This document shows, piece by piece, positions 1 to 12,129 of a stretch of 64,000 nucleotides of DNA. The DNA comes from Proteles cristata cristata. Its lineage: Eukaryota; Chordata; Mammalia; Carnivora; Hyaenidae. The stretch covers positions 885,501-949,500 of the forward strand of contig JAESUZ010000415.1 in NCBI GenBank assembly GCA_017311185.1, in the 5' to 3' direction. Below the pieces are notes generated by a model. That model worked only from the letters and a program-made list of their open reading frames with translations, was not told the DNA's origin and made no database searches. A program made the translations under genes and the position numbers. Within the stretch, counting starts at the first letter, position 1; each line of letters starts with the position of its first letter.

Positions 1-660
1 CTTGTTCAAATATAAATATAACAGCCACGAACTGTTCCATGACCGTCAGTCACAAGTGGCATCATGTTTCTTGATTTTTCTGTACATTACACATAAAAAA
101 GGGGCCGGATGACTTGAGAAGAATAGAATAGGGGAATGGGATTAGTAACTTCGCAGTTGTGAAACCTGGCAGATACCACATCCACCAAGTGATGAAGGCT
201 GACATGGTCGGTGGTGTCACGTGGGTATCATGGACCCTCTGATGTGATGTGATGTGCTGAGAAGTGCACTTCACCCCTGTGGTATTCTTCCCCGAGTCCC
301 ACAACCCCAGTCCAATCGTGAGAAAAGTATCTGACAAACTCAGTTTGGGAGACATTCTACAGGATAGCTGGCCAGTACTCCTTAGGGTGGTCAAGGTCAT
401 GAACAACTAAGGAAGATAAAAAAGCTGCCATAGACTGGAGGAGATTGGGGAGGCATGATGATTAAATGCTGTGTGATCCCTTTGATTGGATTCTGGAACA
501 GAAAGAGGACATTAGTGGAAAAACTGAAGACATCCAAATAAAGTTCGGGGTTTAGTTAGTATAACATAATGTATAAACCGATGACATTAACTCTGTGCTA
601 TCTTTGCAACATTTCTATAACTCTAAAATTATTCCCAAATAAGGTGTTGTAAAAGTCAGG
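1..660 (+). mobile_element. Degraded 3' end of an ancient L1-type element
   Basis: Contains GATTGGATTCTGGAACAGAA, AGGACATTAGTGGAAAAACT and TTTGCAACATTTCTATAACT, which I associate with the 3' region of ancient L1M-type elements. It is very diverged and starts before the window. Confidence 0.5.
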
Positions 661-802
661 CAGAAGTCCAATATTCTCTTTATACTTTGGGGCTCCAGTC
701 TTGGGCTGTTAAGGAACCCCAGGGACTTAGTAGTGTCCTAAATAACTTTCTAAGTCTGGGGTCAATGCTCAGCTGGTTTGCTTTACTTTACATCCCCTTA
801 TA

Positions 803-1372
803 TACAGTTGGGCCTTGAACTATGCAGGTGTTAGGGGTACCGACCTCCCATGCACTCGAAAATCATAACTTTTGATTCCCCCAAAACTTAACTACTGATT
901 GCCTCTTGTTGATCAAAAGCCTTACTGATAACATAAACAGTCAGTTAACACCTATTTTGTTTGTCATATGGGTTCTATACCATATTCTTATAATAAAGTA
1001 AGGTAGAGACAAGATTTTCCTTAAGAAAATCATAAGGAAGAGGAACGACTGGGTGGCTCAGTCAGTTAAGCATCAGACTTCACCTAAGGTCATGATCCCG
1101 TGGTCCATGAGTTCAAGCCGCAAGTTGGGCTCTGTGCTGACAACTCAGAGCTTGGAGCCTGCTTCGGATTCTGTGTCTCCCTCTCTCTCTGCCCTACCCT
1201 CACTCGTGCTCTGTCTGTCTCTCTCTCTCTCAAAATAATAAACATCAAAAAATTTTAAAGAAAATCATAAGGAAGAGAAAATACATTTAAAGTCCTGTAC
1301 TATTCTTCCCAAAAAAACCACCACGTATAAATGGACCCAAGCGGTTTAAACCTGTGTTGTTCAAGGGTCCCC
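803..1372 (+). mobile_element. Tigger-like DNA transposon (non-autonomous), split by a SINE
   Basis: The ends form an inverted pair (CAGTTGGGCCTTGAACTA near 805; TTGTTCAAGGGTCCCCTG near 1355). The interior (ACTTAACTACTGATTGCCTC, ACAATAAAGT-like text) matches a common mammalian Tigger/MER-type DNA transposon; the subfamily is not certain. SINE 1043-1257 lies within it. Confidence 0.65.
1043..1257 (+). repeat. SINEC, flanked by 20-bp TSD
   Basis: tRNA-Lys-derived head (ACTGGGTGGCTCAGTCAGTT), CT-rich segment and AATAATAAACATC tail. A perfect 20-bp target-site duplication lies at 1023-1042 and 1258-1277, within a Tigger-like element. Confidence 0.92.
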
Positions 1373-1375
1373 TGT

Positions 1376-2008
1376 CCTCGGGGGTGCATTGCACAGCCAC
1401 CTGTCCATGCTACAGCTCCACCTGGAGCGAGACTTACTTTCTCCATGATCCCAGGCCAAGCGGTCCAGGTGCTGACAGGCATCAATGCTGAGTGCTTCAC
1501 TCCTTGTATGCCAGGCCCAGTACCAGGGAACATGTGCCATGGCTGTTAGAGCCATGCAAGTCGGTACGCAATGGCTCACTGCCGTGGTAACTTGTCCGAG
1601 GTGTCCTGTTTCATGGGGTGGTGCCTGCAGGCTGGGATGGGCCTTCACCCTTTCAGAACCTCACCTCCCTCCACCTGGCCAGCCTCAGAGCTCCACCCCC
1701 CCTTCACCCTCCCCTCCAGCCCACAGAGCTCAACCCCATTCCAGTGGGTGGAGTACTGTCTCCTACATTGTTGGAAACAAAGGCATGTCATGCTCCCCTG
1801 GGATCCCAGAAGTCCAGACATCCAGAACGCACAACCTGGCTCCTCTCTTGGGAGAAGGGAAAACATTCCTCTCATTCTTTCCTGATGAGCTTACCACTGA
1901 GAGAAATAGGCATTGTTAATTCTCAAACTGCTTATTCTGCCACATTAAATGTTTAATATATGCTCTTGCACTACTCATACATGAAGGATGACACATGACT
2001 CAGTAATG
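1376..2008. other. Intergenic, unassigned
   Basis: GC-richer sequence with overlapping open frames in several frames and no recognisable protein, so likely chance frames. Confidence 0.6.
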
Positions 2009-2018
2009 AGAAGTGGCA

Positions 2019-2252
2019 AGCAAGGGCGTCTGGGTGGCTCAGTCAGTTGAGTGTCCAACTTCAGCTCAGGTCATGATCTCACAGTTTTCAAGTTCTAGCC
2101 CTGTGTCAGGCTCTGTGCTGACAGCTCAGGGCCTGGAGCCTGCTGCAGATTCTGTGTCTCCCTCTCCCTCTGTCTCTCCCCCACTCACACTGTCTCTGTC
2201 TCTCTCTCAAAAGTAAGTAAACATTTAAAAATTAAAAAAATAATAAAGAAGA
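2019..2252 (+). repeat. SINEC with 10-bp TSD
   Basis: Full-length SINE with TSD AGAAGTGGCA at 2009-2018 and 2253-2262. Confidence 0.9.
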
Positions 2253-2262
2253 AGAAGTGGCA

Positions 2263-4110
2263 CCAGATCCTGTACCCCCTTCCGGCCCCAAGAGGGAGAG
2301 GGAAGCACAAAAAGATGGAGAAGGCCATTCCATAAATGGTCAGCCAGGAGCACTTGCCGGGGAGTCCCTGGGAAGAGCCAACAGAGAGTAGTGTGGGTCC
2401 TCTACCATCTGGGGCTAGTACAAGGTGACCACTCTGCAAAGAAATAACACTCTCTGTGTCTGAAAGGAAAGAGCCTTGAAACGTATGTGAGAATTGTCTC
2501 TCTTATTTATGAGGCTGTGCTAGACTGTCCTATGAGCTTCTTAGGGACTCGGAGACCCAGCCTCGAAGATTTCATTGCCACGGGGTCTGGACCACCCCAG
2601 GTACTACCCCAGACAGAACAACTCCAACCTGAGTAAAAGCAACTGGGATGCAAGGTGGGGGGGAGGAGGTCCCAGAGCATGAGCCCCCTTCTGTGGGATA
2701 AGGTTAGGTTTCCCAAAAGAGGGGGTGGGGTGGGGAGATCTGCATAGAGATCTCTGGAGAAAGAGGAACAACCTGTGAACTAGCGGAGACTGGCTAGGAT
2801 CTGGGGGCACGCTGGCTAGGATGGTGGCACTACAACCAGTTTACAGAGGATCTAGAAGGCTGTCCCTTGTGAGAAGTGCTCACAGCACACGCGGCAAATC
2901 CTCTTGTCCAGGGAGAAGGCGATGGACAGGCCCCAGCCCCTGCGCAGCTCAAGAATTGATTTCAGGAATTGTTGTTGATTGCATAGCCTACAGCCTTCAT
3001 TCCCGAGCTCTCCTGGGATTCCAGAAGTTATCTAACACACTTCAGCAAATACCTCTCTGCTCTATGGGACCAGACTTGTCCTCTGTTACTTGCCATTAAG
3101 AACCCTGACTGACACATGTTAACTCCTTTTATCCCAAATTTATGTAGATAAATGCCACAAAGAAATTATTCCCTTGAGGCTGGACACAGTAAATTAAATG
3201 GATGTAATGGGATTGGGCTGCTGTTCAGCAAACGAGAGTAAGTGTGTTTTTGTTTCCTCTTTCCGTAACGCATATTAAATAAGCCCATCTTACATTACTT
3301 CTGAGCCTCAGAGACTCCGAAACCGCTAGCAAGAACACAAAGTCTTGTGAGTTAATTATAACAGCCTTTGCTCAGTTCGGCCTGTGGTTTTCCTCTCCTA
3401 ATGAAATGTTAAGAATGGGGGAGGTGAGCTCTGTCGTGGGTTGCTGCTAATGTTTTTAACTAAGGATCTGAGGCTCTTTGATATTTTTGGCTTCATAATT
3501 CCCATTTCCAGTCCTGTCTTGGACACAAAGCCAGGTCAAAATCCAAAGAAAAGGAGTTTCTCAGCTGTAAAACAGTCTGTTGGTCCAAGGTAAAAATGTT
3601 AAATTCCTGAGGTCCCTCTTCTTCCCATTCTTCTGAGTTTCTCGTGCAGGAAGCTGTGCTTTCCCTTCTGTTCTTCCTTCCTGACTCAGTGCCAGAGGCC
3701 AGCTTCTGCCTCAGTTTATCACAGTGCTTGTTCTGTGGCTCTAGACTTCCTATTTCTTCCTGGCACTGCACTTCAGCGTGGGGACTGGGCAGCAGAAAGA
3801 AATCAAGGTGTTTCCATTCTGCTCTCCGACGCCCAAGGAGGGTGTAGCTCCGTTTCCTATGTGGCCCACACCCCCTCATATGACAGAGGAACAGAGAAGG
3901 GTTCCTATGGCTGACATCGCGGACTTGGGTATTACGTTCCTCATTCAGCTTTGAAGTTTCAAAATCTGAGAGAGAAAGATCAAGGGTGCTGATGGTATTA
4001 TTTTACCCGTGGTGGCCTAAGGACATTCTTTAGCACAGGTTGGGAATCCTTTGCTGTATGAAATACCAAATCGCTACTTTCTTTACTCAAGGAGAGGTGC
4101 AAACTTTTCT
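2263..4110. other. Intergenic, unassigned
   Basis: No repeat family, RNA gene or protein recognised. The longest open frame (3493-3879, minus) lacks familiar motifs. Confidence 0.6.
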
Positions 4111-4604
4111 GCTCTGTGTGTGTGTGTCTGTGTGTGTGTGCAGTGCATGTTGTGTGTGTGCATGCATGTTGGCATGTGCATGTTATATGTGTACATGTGC
4201 ATGCTGTGTGCGTCTGTGCATGCACGCGCATGATATGTGTGTGCACGTATGTGTGTGGTGTGTGTACACATGCCCATGTTGTGTGTGCATGCACACATTT
4301 GCTGTATGTGTGTGCATATGTGTGTGCGTGTGTACACATGTTCATGTTGTGTTACGCACGTGCACTTTGTGTGTGCCTGTTGGCATATACGTGTGTATAT
4401 GCGTGTGCCTGCTGTGTGTGCGTGTTTGCACACATGTGCACGTTGTGTGTGCGTGTTGGACATATGATGTGTGTGCGTGCACATGTTGTGTGTGCATCTG
4501 TGCATGCACATGTATGCTGTGTGTGCACATATGTGAGTGTTGTGTGCACACACGTGTGCATTGTGTGTGTGTGTGCATGTTGTGTGTGTGTGCTGTGTGT
4601 CAGT
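4111..4604. repeat. Long imperfect TG/CA microsatellite
   Basis: About 500 bp of TG repeats interrupted by CATG, ACAC and CTG variants (for example TGCATGTTGTGTGTGCATG-like units). The strictly alternating purine-pyrimidine order favours Z-DNA. The long open frames across it are low-complexity by-products. Confidence 0.95.
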
Positions 4605-4612
4605 GGTCCTTG

Positions 4613-4989
4613 CTTTTAGCAGAGCCCAGGTTTGCCCCACTGTATCAGACGTTCAGCCTCTAAGAGTGACAGAATCTGAATTTTTTCCAGCCTGAGTTGA
4701 GTGCATATGGCCCCAGCCTCAAACCCAGAGTAACCTCTAACTTCTTCTGAACCTTCAGATCCCGAAGAACCTTCTGCGATTGGGGAAGGAAGAGTCAGGG
4801 GGAAGTTGTTGAACGCAAGAGATATTTTTGGCGAAGCTCCTCATAAACTCTATAGAAGACAAATTAAGAGTCTTCTCTTGCTTAACGAAACTTCCTATAA
4901 AATTCATCCAGCCAACTCGCTACTTTGCATCACCCATAGATAATGGGCTACACTGCCCCAGGGCCCAGCGGAGTAACTGAGTTAAAATG
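4613..4989. other. Intergenic, unassigned
   Basis: Nothing recognised between the TG tract and the MLT1 LTR. Confidence 0.6.
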
Positions 4990-5050
4990 AAGGCTTTAGG
5001 GTGGCCCTAATCCAATATGATTGGTGTCCTTAAAAGTAGAGGACATGAGG

Positions 5051-5093
<43 letters not shown>

Positions 5094-5312
5094 AAGACAT
5101 GAGGCAGTGTATGCACGGGGAGACAGCCAGGGGAAGACACAGCAAGGAGGAGGCCATCTGTAAGCCAAAGAGAGACACCCCAGAAAGGAAACAAACCTAC
5201 CAGCACCTTGACCTTCAACTTTAGCGTCCTAGACTGAGAGAAAATAAATTTCTGTTGCTTAACCCCCGTCTGCGGTATTTTGTTCACGGCAGCCTGAGCA
5301 AATTAAGACAGG
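4990..5312 (+). mobile_element. MLT1-type (MaLR) LTR fragment
   Basis: Matches the 3' half of an MLT1 LTR: CCTAATCCAATATGATTGGT, GACACCTTGAC-like text, AATAAATTTCTGTTGCTTAA (the LTR poly(A) signal) and TTTGTTCACGGCAGCCTGAG. A (CA)n tract has expanded within it. Confidence 0.75.
5053..5091. repeat. (CA)n microsatellite
   Basis: About 19 perfect AC units within the MLT1 LTR. Confidence 0.97.
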
Positions 5313-8300
5313 CTCAACGAGGTGAACTTCACACCCAGTAAGACCCAGCGTGAACTTTAGTCCACATGCCCTAGCTGGAAAATCCTTTATCAAATAAAAC
5401 AATTTACTTAGAGGGAAAAACCCCTGCCTCGGAGCTGCTAACGTATAACGGGGCTCTGACAGACTATTTCCTCCCTGTTTAATTGCCCGAGGAGTCATAC
5501 ACACTACACGAATAATGTTCCTTTCATTTGAGGGGCCTTTTGGTTTAATTGGTATTTATGGTAAAATGTTCCCTTGACCCTATGCAGCACTGGAAAATAA
5601 CTCAAGGTCCCCTGTTCCTGTTCTCTGTTTCCCCCACGGGAAAGCTAAAACGCCCCTCCTTCTCTGTCCTGATGTAACCAATATTCCCACTTCCTATTTG
5701 AGAAACACGCAGAGAATGGCATTCTGAGAAAAACTCCACTTCTTCAGGTTGACCAGATACCGATTAAAACAGACCCTCAACCCCAGCTCGTGGCCTTTAA
5801 GGACACCTCAAGTGCACTGCCCCGACTGTCCAGCAGGAGGCGCTGTTCGGTCAAGAGGGGCTGCCTTTTTACTTGGCTCCTTAGCGCTCCCCTTGCGTCC
5901 CCCTTACTCTGAGCATCCTCTGTCGCTTTGCGACAGATTCTGAAACGGAAGTGAAACCTAAGTGGGAGCAATGTTTTTCTCGAAAAGCCCGTTTCCCCTT
6001 TCCTCTCTGCCTCGGGAGGGCACGCTTGCTGAGTCTCAACTGGGTCTGACCTCTGGGGACATTTCCTAAAGTGGTCACGCAGACAGCTTTGGAACGGGTG
6101 GCCCTGGAGCCAAGCTCTATTCCAGACAGAACACCCCCCCCGCCAAAAGGGCCAGGAATGAATTTGCCACTCCTGGCGAGCAAGGGACACGGGAGGAAGG
6201 ACGTCGTGGCTGACTTTCCCGGCAGGCGGAGATGAGGCACTACCTGGTTAAAATAGTAACTGCTGAAGGTGACAGTGACACAGTCCATGTGTGCGGCCAC
6301 CGTGGGGGCATTCTGGGTGACGATTTTGCGCCCTGTCCAGATCTAGAACCAAAACCTAAGTGTTTTGAGAATGTGGGTTCTTGTTCACTAATGTACGTAC
6401 TTACATATTCACTGCATTTATCAGAAATATGCCTTTGTGTCTCCTTTATTATCATCTTTATAGTTTTCAGGATGATTATTAGGTCTTTGTCACCATACGC
6501 ACATCTGGCAGATTCCAAACATGCCAATAAAGCCAACCTCAAACCTGTGACCTTTATGCCACCTGAAGTCAGCATCCCATCCAGACTATGACGTGGGGGA
6601 AATTTTAAGTCTGCTGGTCCCCAAGCACCATGACATGAGGTGTGGGGACCCCGGAGTGGTGAGTGCTTGCCCATCTTCTAAACCGCCCCCAAAGAAGGCG
6701 CACTATTGCTTCCCAATGCAGCACAGCAGAGCCCTTAAGAGGAAAAACCATATTTTTCACTCGCTGTTGAAAGCAAGTTTGCAAATTTCTGGGTAACCCC
6801 CAATATTATTACCGAAGCTTCAGAAATGTAGCTAGCTGCAAAAGCAAATGTTATTTTATAAGAAATGGAAATGGTTTCCGGAGGAAATTTCCCCCACTAT
6901 CAAACCAGAAACAGTCTAGCACAGGAGAAACAGAAATTCCAGAGAGGAGAGCACGGAGGAGAAGAAAGTTCCCAGGGGCGGGAAGAATCGGCGTCAGCAC
7001 CTGCGTGGGCTCTGCGGGACCCCCGCCAGAGGCAGAGACAGCATCTGCCCAGCTCCCCGAAGCGAGGAGATGGGTGCGGCTCTGGAAAGAGAAGGCAGGC
7101 AGGGCAGTGAGTTCCAGCCATGGGGAATCTACGGGGGTGGGGGTGGGGGTGGGGGTGGCGGGTAGATGACCTGGGCGGGAACAGGGACTCAGAAGGAAGT
7201 GGCTGGAGGCTCCTTGCCGGGGTGCTGTTCCCAGCTCGCTCCCTGCTTCCAAAGCCCAGCCCTGGACACCTGGGCACAGAGGTGGAGGCTCAGAAAGGAG
7301 AGTGTGGCTGTCCCCTGCCTTTCAGCCCTCGGCAGCCTGCCTGCGCTCTCTGCCTGCGCTGCCCTTGATCACGGCGGCTCGGCTGGGCTGCTTTGATGCC
7401 TGGTCGGTGGCTGCATTTCCAGTAACCTGTTATGGGAAGCAGGAGGAGCCCAGCACCCCGCTCCCTGATTAGGAGGACAGAGGGTTTCTTTAAAGAAGGA
7501 AATGAGGGTGTGGACTTCATTTGGAAGCCCCGTGAATTTAATTTGTCCTTTATTGAAAAGCTGGATTTTCTCACCCACGTTCTCCCCAAAGCCAAGAGAC
7601 AGATATCTTGCTAGAAAGCTCCACTCACAGAGGGGGCAAATGGCCACTGTGGCATCACTTGCAGAGGGGCCGAATGGACAGAAAATGCTTTGTCAACATC
7701 TCAGCTAACATCAGAGGCTCGTGGTTCATCAGTAAGAAAACACGCTTGTGTCGGCTGGAAGCTCTGGACAGATCTGGGACACACAGAAGGTCTTAGGACA
7801 CAGGTGGGAAGAAGGGGGTCGGTAGGAAGACACACTCTTAGTAGCCACCTTGGGACCCAGCTCCCCACTGCCTCGAGAAGGTGTTCTTTCAGACTGTGAG
7901 GTCCTTGTCCATCTCTCTACATAAATCCTTTTCAGGCCACATGCCCTGCCGTCACCTCCACGGGCCCTGATCCAATCTTCAGTCAGCACTGGCCATGTGG
8001 AAGGAGAAGGGGAAGACTTAATTCTTAAACCAAGGACCTCAAATAGAGCTACCTTTCCAGAAATTGTCTCGCCAGAAATTAGAAGAATTAATTGGATGGT
8101 TATAAATAATAGCAGGAAGGTTATTGTTAGCAAATTATATTGAATATAATAAAATTCCAAATCATAAAGCAGAACCTGCTGGACTTCTGCTTCATGTGGT
8201 GGTGACATGACATTAAAGCAGCTCTTTTTGCAGGAAGATATTTCCTTTCGGCTTACAAGAGCTGCTTGATCAGACCCATCCTGAACTCTCTCCAGATAAA

Positions 8301-9197
8301 ATACAGCTGAGCTAGACCTCAGGAATAAAAAGAGTGTCTTCCAGCTCAGACGCAGAACCTTACCTTTTAAAAAATGAAAAATGAGACCAGTTGATTACAT
8401 CACTCAAGTTTAGTCCAAAGTAGCCTCCCAAATTTTGGAGCGCTGGAAATGACGTTTAATATCCCCAAAGAGTGATTTTGGAGATTACAAGTTGAAGATT
8501 TAGATAGAAGTGGAGCAGCTTGTCCCTCCTCAGAGTTGGCGAGTGGGAGTTGAAATGTGGATCCGCCTGATAGGACGAAGAAAGATGACATCCCAGTGTG
8601 TTGGGCTTGTCCTCCTCAACAAGTGTCCTACAATGTGCCTGCAAGAATGTTGCCCTTTCTTCCAAATGTCCAGACCTGAAAATAAAATTTTCACAGGTTG
8701 GAAGGCTTTTGATATTTTTGGTTTAGGGACTTGGGCAAGAGTGGACTCACACTCGTGATCTGCCAGATTACGCTAGTGTCTGCCATCCAGCTTTACGGAT
8801 TCTTCCGGAGGCTGACTAAAAGTCCATGGTAGAGTAAAGTTCTCTCGGGACCGTGCAGAGAGGCCACCCACCGTGGGGACACACTGTTCCCATCTGTGAT
8901 GATTAGCTAGTTTCATGACATTCCCCTGCCACCTAGTGGCATTTACAGCATAAACAGAAGTCTCATAGAACCTTCTAGGAGCTTCTATGAGGACTCATCT
9001 GCAAGACTTTTGTGAATTATCTTTATTTTTCATGCAGTTTCAAAAAAATCCCTCATGAGGGTCATCAGAGAGAAGGTCAATGAGAATGGACTCTGAGTCT
9101 GTGTGGTGTATTGGGTGATAGCCCCAAGCCACTTTGCCATGGACTCTGTGCCTGGTAACTGGCAGCAGGTAACAATTTATTCTTTCACAGTAATGTG

Positions 9198-9200
<3 letters not shown>
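5313..9200. other. Repeat-poor intergenic island
   Basis: Nearly 3.9 kb without a recognisable SINE, LINE or LTR, in a window that averages one SINE per 1.6 kb. GC-rich around 5800-6350 and 6950-7400. No convincing coding frame. It could contain conserved regulatory sequence; that is inference only. Confidence 0.5.
7133..7158 (+). other. G-quadruplex-type G-run
   Basis: Four runs of five G separated by single T, then TGG. This fits a very stable parallel quadruplex motif, in locally GC-rich intergenic sequence. Confidence 0.8.

Positions 9201-9201
<1 letters not shown>

Positions 9202-9242
<41 letters not shown>
9202..9242. repeat. (CA)n microsatellite
   Basis: About 20 perfect AC units. 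Confidence 0.97.
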
Positions 9243-9244
<2 letters not shown>

Positions 9245-9474
9245 TATATCATTATCTTTATCACTAGAGAACAAGGATTTCTACAATAACTCTGTGACTG
9301 TGCCTTTACTATTTGTACTACTTTGGGAATTCTTTTGGAGAGATAAAGCCAAGTCTTTAATTACATCATGTCATTTGCATGACTGCAGCCTTTCACCCAG
9401 TGCCTATGAACTTGCATTGTTCCCAGGTTGGAAGATCCACGTTCAATGCCAGTGGTCTGAATTCTCTGTTCCAA

Positions 9475-9655
9475 CAGCTAACATTTGTTCAGTGTTCACA
9501 CTAACAGAATACATGGTGTGCCCTATACTTATAATCTCATTTGAATCTCATGACAGCACCACGTGGAAGATACCTACACTCACCGAGGCACAAAAAGGTC
9601 AAAGGTCAAGCCATTTGATCAAGTGATCAAACCCAGGCATTCTGATTCCAGAATC
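9475..9655 (-). repeat. MIR
   Basis: Reverse-oriented MIR: ACATTTGTTCAGTGTTCACA to AAACCCAGGCATTCTGATTC, with CTCACCGAGGCACAAAAAGG as the core. Confidence 0.7.
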
Positions 9656-9673
9656 CATTTCATATCATATCTT

Positions 9674-9873
9674 GGGCTCCTGGATAGCTTAGCTGGTTAA
9701 GCGCCTGACTCTTGATTTTGGCTCAGGTCATGTCTCACAGTTCGTGAGATCGAGCCCCACATTGAGCTCCATGCTGACAGTGCAGAGCATGCTAGGAATT
9801 CTCTCTCTCTCTCTTTCTCTCTCTCTGCCCTCCCATCTCTCTCTCTCAAAATAAATAAACTTAAAAAAAAAAA
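9674..9873 (+). repeat. SINEC
   Basis: Head GGGCTCCTGGATAGCTTAGC, CT repeat and AAATAAATAAAC tail. The TSD is not clear. Confidence 0.9.
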
Positions 9874-9879
9874 TGACCC

Positions 9880-11040
9880 ACAAAGTGCACATCATATCCC
9901 ACTGTTGGAATTTTTGATGGTACAAAATTTCCTTTATTTAATTTTTCAGGCTGCTCAAAATGGTTTGTCCAAATGCATTGCTCCACATAAATATAAGGTC
10001 TTACACCAGAAGAAGGCCAGCTTTGTTCCGGGCGGTGGCTGTCAAGTTGCATTGCGTATAACACGACGTCAAGGACTTCCTAGCCCCAAATCAATGGCCT
10101 GGAAGCACACAACACATGTGACAGATTTGTCACATATATCAGACAAACTACACTGGATTAAGGTTTCCCAGAACTATTCCAGGGCAAGAACTTGTCAGTG
10201 GTAAACAGTGTAAGGAACTGAAAAGGAGCCCGGATCCGGAATCAAACACCCGAGCCTCCTGTATGCAAACAAACAGGTTAGGAACCTAACTTCATGAATT
10301 CCTAAAGCCCATTCTTTTGACAAAACTAAAAACTAAAAATAGAAATGAACATCAAAACTCAAAACCTGAAGCAAAATGTGACAGTATAAAAATAATACTT
10401 CACTGTACACATTTTAAAATGAGCAGAGAACGGTTTCTTAATGATTTGACATAAAACCATTCATTTTTGTGCTTTTCAATTTTTTAAAGCCACTTGAGGT
10501 TTTAATGCTAAGCGGTGCTAATTCTGTTAGATGTCCTTTGTCATCTCACGTTGTTCCTTAAATGGTCTGAAATTCGTTTTCATTTAGAGAAAGTAGGCTT
10601 CCTGAGGAGAATGGCCCAAATTAATAATATTATAAGGTACATACTCCAGAAAAACTCCCATTATTTGAGGTTGCTTAAAGGGTTCGTTTGTTTCAATGTT
10701 TCTAATGATTAGGGACAAGGCAGTAATTGGTTGCACTCCTATGATTAATCTACAGCTCTCTACTTGAATATTTTTTGTACCTTCTATGCATCTTTCACAA
10801 CAGATATTTGATCCATTTCAATTAACTGGGTTAGAAAAAGAAATGTCAATAAGTCAGCAACTGTGCTTGGCCTTGAAATCTTGGGTCTCTCCGGGTATTA
10901 TTTTTATTTTACGAAAATGTAATGGAATTTCAAAATGATAAACCACACTCCTTCCTCACCTAACGAACATTATCGCTCAGAGAGCTTTTATAATGGGTGT
11001 TGGCAAATCAGTCAACAAAGTAGCCAGCACAAAACTCTTT
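9880..11040. other. Intergenic, unassigned
   Basis: AT-rich sequence without a recognised element. Confidence 0.6.
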
Positions 11041-11100
11041 TCTGTATCATTGGATTTAAAAAAATTTTTTTTACAGAATATGAAGGTGCAACCTATGTTG

Positions 11101-11300
11101 TCTTTTTTTTAAATTTATTTCTTTTGAGAGGGAGAGAGAACAAGAGGGGGAGGGGCAGAGAGAAGGAGTGACAGAATCCCAAGTAGGCTCCACACCATCA
11201 GCACAGAGCCCGATGCAGGGCTCAGACTCACAAAACTGTGACATCATGACCTGAGCTGAGTTCAAGGGTCAGATGCTTTACCGAGAGCCACCCAAGCAAC
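11101..11300 (-). repeat. SINEC
   Basis: Reverse copy ending in the complement of the head (GAGCCACCCAAGCAACT). CTGTATCATTG occurs on both sides (about 11042 and 11302), but the left copy is about 50 bp away from the tail. Confidence 0.85.
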
Positions 11301-11360
11301 TCTGTATCATTGAATTTTTTAGCAAAAGTTCTGCCAAGGGAGTTTTTTGGTACAGAAAAA

Positions 11361-11599
11361 AAATTTTTTTTAGAGAGAGAGGATGAAAGTGAGGGGCAGA
11401 GAGAGAGAGAAGGAGGGAGGGAGAGACAGAGAGAGAAAAGCAGGGCTCATCTGGAGCTCATGTTTTTACCTGAAGCAGGCCTGAAGCTCATTCAAAGTGG
11501 GGCTCTTGCTCATCCGATGTGGGTCTCAAACTCACCAACTGTGAGATCATGACCTGAGCCAAGGTCAGATGCTTAACGACTGAGCCACCCAGGTGCCCA
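11361..11599 (-). repeat. SINEC
   Basis: Reverse copy with GA-rich stretch and GAGCCACCCAGGTGCCC head. The interior diverges around 11450-11510. Confidence 0.85.
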
Positions 11600-11668
11600 G
11601 AAACAAAAATGTTTTTAATATAAAACTATATTTATAAATAAAATATATCATTTAAAGTCTAACTTGAG

Positions 11669-11795
11669 GGGCACCTGGGTGGCTCAGTCAGTTAAGTGTT
11701 GGACTTCAGTTCAGGTCATGATCTCATGGTCCGTGAGTTTGAGCCCCGCATCGGGCTCTGCACTGACAGCTTGGAGCCTGGAGCCTGCTTCAGAT

Positions 11796-11826
<31 letters not shown>

Positions 11827-11887
11827 GCCCCCCCACCCCCGCTTAATATCTCTTTCGAAAATATGCATTTAAGTTTTTTCTTTTTTT
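11669..11887 (+). repeat. SINEC, first of a pair
   Basis: Head GGCACCTGGGTGGCTCAGTC. TSD of 14 bp (one mismatch) at 11655-11668 and 11888-11901. The next SINE starts right after the second copy. Confidence 0.92.
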
Positions 11888-11901
11888 AAGTATAACTTGA
11901 G

Positions 11902-12074
11902 AGACGGCTGGGTGGCTCAGTCAGTTAAGCATCCAGCTCTTGCTTTCAGCTCAAGTCACGATCTCACTGTTCATGAACTCCCCCTGCATCAGCCTCTGTG
12001 CTGACAGTGCAGAGCCTCCTTAGGATTCTCTCTCTCCCTCTTTCTCTCAAAATAAATAAATACATTTTTTAAAG
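11902..12074 (+). repeat. SINEC, second of a pair
   Basis: Older SINE (ACGGCTGGGTGGCTCAGTCA) starting directly after the shared TSD. A degraded third copy (AAGTATTGAAG) may follow at about 12077. Confidence 0.9.
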
Positions 12075-12129
12075 AAAGTATTGAAGCAATCCTAAGGCAA
12101 TGTTGTTTTCTACTACATATTAAAATATG

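Noticed and set aside
3493..3879. 128-residue minus-strand open frame
   Set aside because: No recognisable motif, no splice or promoter context, and composition typical of chance frames in GC-richer intergenic DNA.
4040..4663. 207-residue open frame rich in Cys and Val
   Set aside because: It is the TG microsatellite read through; the opposite strand gives a His/Thr-rich frame of similar length. There is no coding signature.
5777..6300. Overlapping 137- and 139-residue minus-strand frames
   Set aside because: Two overlapping frames in the same GC-rich patch with no family resemblance; probably chance.
11042..11312. CTGTATCATTG repeats as TSD of the SINE at 11101
   Set aside because: About 50 bp of non-SINE sequence separates the left copy from the SINE tail, so a simple TSD is not demonstrated.
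11664..11846. Recurrent short frames reading GxWVAQSVKxxTSAQVMISxF
   Set aside because: They are translations of the SINE head, seen at every copy; not genes.
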